64,000 bases of DNA from Chrysomallon squamiferum. Lineage: Eukaryota; Mollusca; Gastropoda; Neomphalida; Peltospiridae. The notes under the pieces were generated by a model. It made no database searches, was not told the origin of the DNA, and worked only from the letters and a program-made list of their open reading frames with translations. Of this stretch, positions 50,673 through 62,015 are shown piece by piece; positions within the stretch are counted from its first letter, which is position 1; every line of letters starts with the position of its first letter. The DNA is taken from positions 32,141,938-32,205,937 of the forward strand of contig CM022670.1 of the NCBI GenBank assembly GCA_012295275.1. Direction: 5' to 3'. Made by a program: the position numbers and the translations under genes.

Positions 50673-53600
50673 CTGTAAAGATAAATAATATGATATATTA
50701 TCATAATAATCATCATTCTTATCATTCTGTATGGTGGTGTATGATTGTGTGAGTGGGGGGGTGGTTTGGTTTGTTCTGATTTTACAAGTGTAGAATCTTT
50801 ATTATGCTTTGTATTAATTAAATATGAACCTTGCAAATACCAGAGCCACAATGTTGTATACTTTAATATTTCTATATCAGGGAGTATCTGTTATAAAAGC
50901 TCTTTGATTCGAAACCCCGTCTTGTTTGTTTGGTCCCAGGACAAAAAGTAATTTATATATCAGAAACTAAAAGAATGAAAAAAAATACAATTGATTAAAT
51001 TATTTGTAAAGATAATTTATAGCTATGTGAAATAAAATTATTTAAAAACATTTTAAATAATGGCCTAAAAGAATATTGATAAAGTTGTTAAGTGTGAAAA
51101 ATTATTTAACATTTTATTGGCCTAAAGATACTGCATAACAAAGTTTTGGAAACATCTTAAACAAAGGAAGAAGTAAATACACAGAATCCAATAATAAAAA
51201 ATTATAACAATAAACACTTACGTGAAAAACCTCCTATAAAGAGAGGACTGTTTGTTTTTGTTTTTCGTACACCTCCTTGACTTGAAACATACTTCACTGG
51301 CAGGTCGTCTAACTGAACACTAATAACATTGCGCACTACCTCAGCTTTCACTCTGTGCCATCGTTTGTCACAGGCAGTGTATAAATTCTCATTGGAAGAA
51401 ATGGCAATAAATGGTGGCACCCCTTCTTCGTTTTTGAGACTGAATTGAATTTTTCCTTTGTAAAGTTCTAATGTCATTCCAATCTCACCTCCATCACTGC
51501 TAACCGTCAGAATGATGCCATTTTGTTTCGATGTACGAAACTCTAAACTAATGTCTAAAGTTTCTCCAACTTCAAATGTATGAGCTGCACAAAAAAAAGA
51601 AGAAAAAAAAGATAAAATTAAAAATAAGAAAAGCAAATAATTAATTATGAAATATTTAATTTTTTATAATTGTTCACATTAAAAAGAGCTACAATAAAAA
51701 TAAATATATCTATATCTTCTTAAAAATAAAAAATATATAGATTTTTGAATAGGCTAATAATAAGGGAAGATATAAATTAGTTTAATTGTAATGAAAATAT
51801 GAGCCAGCCAAAAATGGATGTGTATGTTTTGAATATAAACCAACTATTGGGTCTACTTTTATCAATAATATCACTATATTATAATTTAATTTTGTATTTG
51901 AAAAGATAGACACAAATTCATATGTATATATTCAGTATGTTTTAACTGGCATGACTGAGAGAAAATGAAAAAAACTTAAATATGGAATTTAAATATCAAA
52001 ATTTAATAACATGAATTATTATTAGAGTATAAACTGAAGGTAAATTGTTAAAATATTTACTGTGAAAAGAAATGAAAACAAAGAAAGGTTTGTAAACTAA
52101 ATCAAACAAACCATAAATTCCCCATGAGAAACCAGTAAAAGATGCTCCTGGTTCAACATCCTTGTTGCAAAGGAACACCCCTCGAACAGTCTTGATGTCA
52201 GAAAAGTCTATGTATTCTTTGTTGACGAAGAAATTTCTTAGACATCCTCGAACGCTGTGTTTTACCTAAAACGAATCAAATACATCATCATTCCATTTGT
52301 TTAATAATATAGCTCAGCACTGACAAACTAATTTCTAAGAATTCTCCAACATTAAGACACTAAACATAAATAAAATAAATCCACATTCCATTTGTATGAT
52401 AACATAGCTCAGAAATGATAATAATATTTCTATGAATTCTCAAACACTGAAATGTTATCCTATTTCTATAATATAATTTGGCACTGAACAAACAAATTTT
52501 TAAGAATTCTCATTAAGTAAAATTAAAGCAGGAAATAAAATACACCATTATTCCACATCTTTGATCCGTATGAAATAATTTCTAAGACATACTCAAACAT
52601 TATATTTCCACAAAAACATATTTTTTCCACAGTATGACTCAGTGCACTAATTCTATTGTAACAGTTTTTCAAATACTGACATTATAAATAATGAATGACT
52701 TACTAAATCTCCTTTCAAAGCTTGTGGGTCAGGAACTCCGCCAACATACATGGGCGTTGAGACATCAAGCCGTTTTTTGATTTTCGTGGTCAGTTCTTTC
52801 TCGTTCTCAACCCGGAGGTGTATATTTTTTCTTCCCTTTTCCACAATCACCTGTTAAATTAAAACAAGTGAAATACTTTAAAATTTTTTTAATAAGTACA
52901 GTTAATGGAATAAGGAGTAAGATTTAACTCGTCCTAACAATTTTACTTAACCAAGAATACTTTGATAAAAAATAAATTCAGTTAAATAAGTATCGTTTAA
53001 GAGATTAAAAAAGATGGTGTCATTAAATTTTATCCTTTTTGCCTAAACTGAAGTTCAAATAACAGTAGCCAACTTTATCCCTGTATTTGTCATCTGGAAT
53101 TTTAACTAAGCAAAACTACTGTACAGTAAATTGTATTCTTATGGAGACATTACAGTATGCGAGAATGCTCTGGTCAGTATGATATATGTGGACTTTAGCA
53201 GTTCTTAGCAAAGAAGAAGAAATACACAATTTAAGTGCTTTTTTTTTTTTTTTGTCATTTTTGGCACATCTGTGGGGGTTAACAGGTCCTAGACCCAGAA
53301 ATGCCTCAGATAAAGCAGTCAAAATATATATTATTCAGATACAGCTTATTTAGTAATTCAGCATGACCAAAAGGTACATTTTATAAGTCTTTATCTTGAT
53401 ATAGATTAGTTTTGAACTAATGCAGATCATCTATTAGTTATATTTAACAAAACAGTTTTTAAAAAACCAAACAGACATACCGAGTGCCACATCCCATCAC
53501 TAAAGTTACCACTGACAGCTAAAGTTTCCCGATCTTTATCATTGTCAAAGGTAACCTCCACCTTTCCATTTTTCAGCTGTGCTGCTAGGAATTCTGAATG

Positions 53601-56600
53601 TTTATTGTTGGTTAACAAGAAAAACATTCCATTGGGATAGAATGTTCGGAAGTCAAATGAAATATTGAATCTGCAAAGTAATACAAGTCACATAATCACA
53701 GATGACTGATTTGTATGAACTCTTTAAAAATAATTCATTTTATTTATTCAGTCTTATCAAAAATAAATAAATAACTGGACATTGTTGAAAAATGAATTAT
53801 AAACACGCTGGCTAATTTATCTTTAGGAAAAAAAGTAAATTCACATGTATGATCTCAAAAAATCTAACACAATAAAAATTAACATTAAAAACTACAAATT
53901 AAAATTTATAAAGATAAAATTTAAAAGAAGGTGATAAAGAGTAAAAAGTTTTATCAATGATAAATAAAGTACACACATTTTAGACACTTCTTTCTTCTTT
54001 ATTTTAATCTCAGCATAACTGGAATTACTGTTTCCAAATGTCATAGCATTTTCTTCTTTCACTTGAGGGTCAGGCATGATGCAAGAACTTGGACCTGTTT
54101 TAGGCAATATCTTTGATGATGTTGTTGCTGCTGCTGTAGTTTCCACTTTCATTTTCTCGTGTTCAAAGCTTTTAACCATAGACACAGTCTCTTTGTCTGT
54201 TCTAACTGGTGACTTTAGAGTTGAGGTATAATAAAGGGGTGGTGCTGTGCCATACAACAGAGGATTCGATGCTGTAGTGAATGATACACCATCAGCACTG
54301 AAACTGACGCCACCGTTGATGTCATAGACACAGCGGCCTATATCTGCACGTTTGTATTGCACTGGTAAATTCAAGTTCAACAACCTATGATAAAAAATAA
54401 TATATATATATCAATGATGACTCAATCCACATATAAAATAATAATAATAATAATAATTCATAAGGTAAACTATTTCTCATACAGTTTGATAAACATGTCA
54501 AAATATTATTAGGTATACAATGAAAAAGAACAGAATGAATGATTATAAAACCCCAGCAAAGAAAACACTGTTTGGTGTTACGCTGTGGTCAAAGAGAAAA
54601 TTTATAAAAGAACAAGCTGAAAAACCAGTGATATAAAATTGTGTTAGTATCATAACTGGATATATCGATAGGAATGAAAAAATCACTTATAAACAAAACT
54701 GAGGAGAAGAAGATGGTGATTTTGAAGTTGTTAAAAAAATAAATAAATAAAAGAAATCATTGAAAAATAGCAACAGAATGGAAAAAAACTTGTAGTAATT
54801 ATGACCTCTGAAAGATCTATTTAAGATTGATTTAGAGGATTTTTAAAGTTTTCTTTATAATAAGCAGTGAAGAATACAAAATTATTTTTTGGATTGCATT
54901 AATCAAGATAAATTTTTTTTAAAAACTTAATCAAAAAATAAAAGTGAAATAACAGAAACTAAATAAAGTTGGTTTTCAGTTAAAAACAGAAATGTAGCAG
55001 GAAAGTGTTCTCTTGGAATGGATTAAAGAATATTGAAAAACTATTTTAAAACTGAAAATGAAGTATTAGTTACTAACTTATCATTGATGACAATGTCACT
55101 AATGCAGCCTTCCAATGATTTGTCAGAAGCAACCATTGATATAACATCAAGTCCTCTCGGAATTCCTCCCACATACATCTGACCATTCTGTTTGAGATCA
55201 ATAGTTCGAGATAGCTGGCCCTCGGCCATTTGCTTGTCATCAACAAACATCAGTATTCTGAAAAGAGAAAAGAATTTTTCTTTTCATTGTAGAAATAATG
55301 AATAATGTGAAGTAATTTTATTCATTTTTGAATAGAAAAATGTTAAAGTTTATATTGATATTCTTAAAGATTAAAAAAATGCATATTAAATTTTATGAAA
55401 AATTGTTTTCCCAGTATCATCAGTATTTTGAAAGAAGGGAAAATGTTTGTATATTTTATATTTTTATGGTATAAATAATGGATAATTTGGAGTAATTTTA
55501 TTAATTTTTGAGGAAACTCTTTTTATTTATATCAATAATCTGAAAGAAGAAAATATATATGTTTTTAAAACTAAGTTTTTAAAGTAGAACTAACGGATAT
55601 TTTTAGTTATTTTATTAATTTTTTAGGTAGTGGTTTTTGCTTTTCTCAGTATGATTAAAGATGAAAAGAATATTTTTAAATTGCATATTTTTAGGACACA
55701 AATAATGGTTAATTTTGAGTAACTTTATTAACATTTGAGGAAATATGTTTTGTTAATATCAATATCATGAAGGAAGTAGCAAAAACAAATATATGGAATA
55801 AATTTTCTTATATAATCATTTTTAAAATGTAAAAGAAAATATAGTTATATACTGTATCTTTATAAGATAATGGATGTTTTAAGAGTAATTTTTATTAATT
55901 TTTAATGAAAATTGTTTGCTTATAATTACTGATATTTTAAAATTAATGAATAATTTGCACCAATTTTATTGAATTTTGAGGAAAAAGTTTGTTTACATCA
56001 ATATTGTGAAAAAAGAAAATAATTTTTTTTTTTAATTTTTTTTTTATAATTTCATAATATATTTATAAATTTTGGAGAAAAATGGTTGGGTTTTTTCATT
56101 TTTATTATGTCTTAATTAACACCATCACAGATCTTTTTTTATATTCTGCAGACCTACTTTTTGTTAACTTTAACAACAGCTACATTGTGTACTTTTGCAT
56201 CATTCCACTGTCCTGGTGCCACAAGAATTACAGGTTTTCCTCCTGCTGAGAAACGCCCTTCTATCTCTCCATCCAACAGCGCAAGTGAATAATAGTTCTG
56301 TGAATCAAGTAGAATAGTAAATCTTTTGTAATTGATATGAAACAAATATCACATGCTAAAGAAGAATGGTAAAAGTTGTTAAAATGTAAAGTATCTATTT
56401 GTACAAATCTTTTTTAACTGTAAAGTAAAATTAGACAAGTATGGATCTTCCTAACCAATGAAAAATGTCTCCTAAATTTCGAACAAGATCTGAATTTTAT
56501 TATTATTTTCTGAATTTAAAGCATCAAAAGTATTTAGATAAATAATTAATAAATGAAAAAAATTCTGTATTTTTATTTTCTGCTTGTTATTGTTAGGTAG

Positions 56601-59600
56601 GATGTTGTATAATTTAACATTAAAGAATACCATAAAGGGAAATATTTTTAGACTCAAAATTTTCAGAAGGGACTCTTCATTTTGCAGGAGACAGAGTCAA
56701 ACTGGCATCAGCAGAAAAAAAAATTTATAAGTTTTATCTTCTGCAAATAATTAAAATTATGATTTAAACAAAAATGTTAGTAATCTAAAAAACAAGAAAA
56801 GAAAGAAAATCCCAAACAGGTTTCAAATATAAAAAAGTCTTACACTTTGATCGACACTGTTGGCAAGAAGCAGCAAAGCATCATCTTGTCTGGTGATAAA
56901 AGACAATGAAACATCCCATCATTCTTTGGTATGTTTTCTCCTTTGAATGTAGTAAAGCCATCTCCATAGAAACCAACTTTACGAATGCCCTACAAAAAGA
57001 AATATTTTGATAATTATTATTTGAATACAGTACATTTTGATATTTATTATTTGTATTTAATATACTTTAAAACAGACTGACAAATATATTCAGCTAAATT
57101 ATATGTTAGAAATTCATTCAGTCAATATCCTGGTTATATTTAGTGTTGAAAACTTGTGGATGTCTCTGGATAACAAAATATGAAATTAATAAATAAACCA
57201 TTCTGATTGATAAAGCTTTGAAAAAAATATTTTTTATTCATCAAAAAGGAAACAAAAATGTAAAAATCACTTTGAATATTTGTGCTAGTAAAAATTAAAT
57301 AATCAAAAGAAAAAGAAGTTGAAAATTATTTTGTTTTAATACAGAAAAGGCAAAATGCACATAAATCAGCTTTGATTGTAACAAGCCATTCCAACTGATA
57401 TTTTTTCTAAGACAGGAGGTACTGATACTAATGGTAATAGTTAATTACAGTTTATAAAATACATTGATAAAACTACTTACACTCTCCTTACAGCCAGGAC
57501 TTATTCCTACATAGTTGCCAGAAAACAGATCCTGCATAGAAATACTAAATGGACCCACTCCAACAGCCCTCATACAACCAAGGAAGTTTGTGTTCTCAAT
57601 AGAAATACTGTAAAAATGACATATGGATTTAAAAGAAGCTTGTCTAAGATATGGAAATATAAATTATTTTCATGATGGTGTTGTCAATATTGTTTAATTT
57701 TTATCAAAAATAAATACACTTATATCATTTATTCATTCATGTGAAATAAGGACGTTTTTTTCTAAAATAATAACTAAATAAAAATAATAAAACCCCCACA
57801 AATCTGAAATGTATTGCTTCAAATTTTCTTTTTTAAAATTATCATATGTAGCAACCAATAAGATGATTAATGCACTATTAGTCTTTTGTATATCATAAAA
57901 CATATTTTTCATTTGGGGTTTTCTTAATTTTATTTATTCACTTAAAACAGATACATATATAATTATAATAATCAAATAGTAAATAAAGACAGTGGAATAT
58001 TTAATTGCTTAAATTAATTTGTTCTTCTTATGATGAAACCTAATTTAAAAATTATCATACAATTACATAAATTATTAACCAAAGTTTGTGTGAAGTTCTG
58101 TATATTTTTCTTATCATTTAGTTTAATTTATTTCTAAATCAATTAAAATGTATTAACAATAATGAAAATCCAAATGCAAAACTGTTCTCTAACAAATAAT
58201 TAAACAGCATTCTGCAATTAATTAGCATGCATCTTTCACATTTTTTAGAAAAACTGTGCTAAAAACACAATGTTTAGAACAAAAAGGTGCCAAAGCTTTT
58301 AGCAGATATAGAACAAATGATTGTGTGATATAAACGATAGATGAGAAAAAATGTATGATGCATCTGTGATGTTTTTCAATTTCTATTTCATTATCATAAC
58401 AATCATTAATGTCATTACCTTTATTTTCATCATCATTACTGTTAATGTTATTGTTATTATCATCAAACCATTTTATTTCTTCCAAAATGAAACACTAATA
58501 AAATTTCTGGTATATGGTGTTTGAGAAGTTTTCTTTATAATGAAGAAATACAAAGGTATGCTAAACAATTCTAAGCAAAAGAATAGCATTGTTTATAATG
58601 TAACAAATTTTGTTTTGGGTTTATAAAATTCACCATTGCTCCGTGAGCATCAGATAATCCAAGCAAAAATAAGTAATTGTACAGAATAGTGAATCAAGAA
58701 CACAACAATTTAGGCCCACATGCAAAACAACAAATGAAATATTGGTTTTGTGGAGATATTAAAGATATGGAGTCAATGTCTAATAAATCACTTGGTCTAA
58801 GTTTGAAAATATTTAAAATATCACTGAACTTTTGAGCAAAATTCAAACAAATTTTAAAAGATAGTTTTGTTTATGACAAACCTGCCAAAAGAATTACACT
58901 GAATGAGACTTAGAATAATTACAGAAAGATCAGGCAATAAAATAAAATATTTCTAGAAATAGCAGAGCAGGAACAGAAGTCATCTTAAGACTACAACAAG
59001 CAAAAGAATTCATGTACAAATGAAAACAGAGTATTTGAAAAATACCCCAAAACTGAAAAAAACAAACACCTACAAAACAAAAACAACCCACAGACAAAAA
59101 AGGTTTTACCAATTAAAATCTTCATTTAATCTGCCTTGCATGCGAGCCATGAAATGAAAACTTCAACTACATGCTTGTAAGTGATACAGTGTTGTAAAAT
59201 TTGCAACTACAAAATATCACATCAGGCAAGGAACCAGCCCATTTCATTTACCTGATATTTTCTTTTAGCAATCTGTAGATAAAGGAGACATGTGTGCATA
59301 ATGTCTAGATCTAAATGTGCATTAATATATTTATTTTCCATTACCACCTAAACATATAGCTGTTGTTAACAGAATAATTAATTCATTAATAACTTGTGTA
59401 CTACAGAACAATCTAAACAATAAATAAATGATTAAATATGTAATTAATTTTGTTAATAACCTGTATAGTATAGAATCTTCTAAACAGTCAATGAATCTAT
59501 TACATACGTAGTTATGCAGAACATAATTAATTAATTAATGATCATTTTACTACAGAGTTAATTCTTCTAAAAAGAACTATTTGACTATTATTAAATTTTA

Positions 59601-61958
59601 TAAAATGATGCTACTATATAAGTATATTGTAGGTGTTTTTAACTAATGTTTTTATTTTTTATTTTTTTGTTATTATTATTTTTTTTTTAAACTACATTTT
59701 TAAGATTTAGGACATTCAGACTGATTAAAACAGTCTTATGTTTTTTTTAATTTAGTAAGTGCAAAGATAATTTCTTATTGCTGATTTAAAAAAAAAGACA
59801 ATGAGATTCCAGATTAAGTTGTCATAGTTTTAATACATAATCCAAAATATTTCTTACACTAGGTTTAAACAAAAATTGCTAAAAATATTTTTCTTTATTT
59901 CTTTGTTTCTTTGTTTCTTGGTTATAAAATGTTGCAAAGTAAAGATATATTTTCATACATTTCTTATGTTAGGCAATTTCAATAATCTGTATAGAAAATC
60001 CCAGTACCACTGTGAATTACAGATAGCATTTTATATGACAATTAGAATTTGATTTTGTTTCATTTGCACATACAGAAAACACATTGTAAGAAAAAGAAAA
60101 CAAAAAGAGTATTTATAAATAATTCTATATAAAGCACCTAGCACTAAAACCTAATATTTAATTAAAATGAAATTTATAAAAATTTCAAAAACTCAATATA
60201 TTTAATCAATATTTTATCTGCATGAATTTATTTTTTAAAAATGAATTTCACTTATATTAATTTTCTGATTAATAATTTGAATGAAAATTACTTGTTATAG
60301 AGAATATTTCATCAAAACACTTTGACGATGAGCAAATAACTGAGGTTTTGGGTGTGGAAGTTATTTTTCCATTAATTACTTAATATTTATTTATCAAAAA
60401 TTATTTAAACAAATTTAAAATGAATGAATGTTTATTTATTTAATATAACACATTTTAAATGTTTTCGACGCAGTAAATAAAAAAAAAGAATTTATAACAG
60501 AAAATCAATTAGTTTACTGTTTATATAAACTAAAAGCACACACATTTTCAGCCACATGTTAATTTAATGCTAAGTATTTATTATCAGTTTATTAAGCAAA
60601 GACTTACTGTTTTCTGAATGGTGTAAGATCAAAGCTTTCTGGAACTCCACCAATGTACATAGGTTTTGATTTTAAGTTGAGATCTTTATTTCCTGGGGGT
60701 GCCGCAGTAAGTATAGTCTCCACATTGTCTACTCTCAGCACAGCTAGTAACAAAAATACTTAAACTATGAGAAAAAAACACTGGTTATATAAAGTTTCAA
60801 AAGTATTGCCATTCTATTTTCTTCAATAAAATTAAAAAATATGTTTACAAAGATGATCATTAAATATGTTTTACACAAAAATGAATCTAATTTGTTCTTT
60901 GAAAACAGTTATACATTAAAATAAATTTCATGTGAAATTTAATCCAAAATTTTCTTTTTCAAAAACAGCTGCTTGTTAAAATAATTTCTGTGTGACATAT
61001 AAAATAATATATATTTTTATTTACCCATTCCAGTAATTTTTGTGTCAATTTAAATATACCGATGTTCATTTGTTTATTATTTTGTTAGAACAACTTTGAT
61101 ATGTTATTTAATTTAACAAGCTAGATTTATTTGCAACATTTAAAAAAATAATAATAATCAAATAATAAAAAAAAGTTTCATTGTAAATGCACAAACATAA
61201 TTATTATGTTTATATACAGGTCTTGAAATTGTTTGTAAAAAAAAAAAAAGAAAGAAGAATAACAAAAGGAGAAAATTTTCATACAAAACCCCCTCCAGAT
61301 TATTATGTAAGATTCTTACAATTTTCTTCTTTTCTAATTTTTTAATTTTTAATTTTAAATTTTTTTTTTTTTTTTTTTGCAAAAGATTATCTCTTAAATT
61401 TTAAAATATATTTCCCTTTACTTCTTCATTATAATTTAAGTATAAAATTATTATCCAACTTTTATATAATAGTACATAATAAAGAAGCAGTTAATTTTCT
61501 CAGTAATGGATCCTTTCTATAAAGGAATTCAATAGAAACTGAACAATTTCCATGGACCTGTGATTTATCTGTCTTTTAACACTAATATGTCAGTAAATTC
61601 AACACACCACAAAACTAAACTATTTTCCTAATACTAGTTTTGAAAAGTCTCAGTGTAATAATATTTTAAGCAAAGCAAATGTGTTAACCTTCGTAACCCT
61701 TTTTCTCAACAAACACTTTAACCCATTTATTTGTGTTGTAAGTCTTTTTGGTTGTTGCTTGCCCTAAACTAACACCACCATTGTAGAAATGAAGCACAAC
61801 TTTTCCTTCATGCAGCTCCACAGAAATGAAATCTCCCTGCAAGACAAAAACATTCACAATGATGATGATAACGATGATATCGATATATAATAATAATAAT
61901 AATAATAGTGATAGTAATAATTTGTAAAAACAGTAATAATAATAATAATAGTAATAAT

Positions 61959-62015
<57 letters not shown>

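Noticed and set aside
53116-53322. Minus-strand frame with a poly-lysine stretch in a laminin intron
   Set aside because: The lysines come from a poly(T) tract, and the flanks have no LG similarity. The block 53,150-53,300 could be a short interspersed element, but no promoter boxes or tail duplication could be confirmed.
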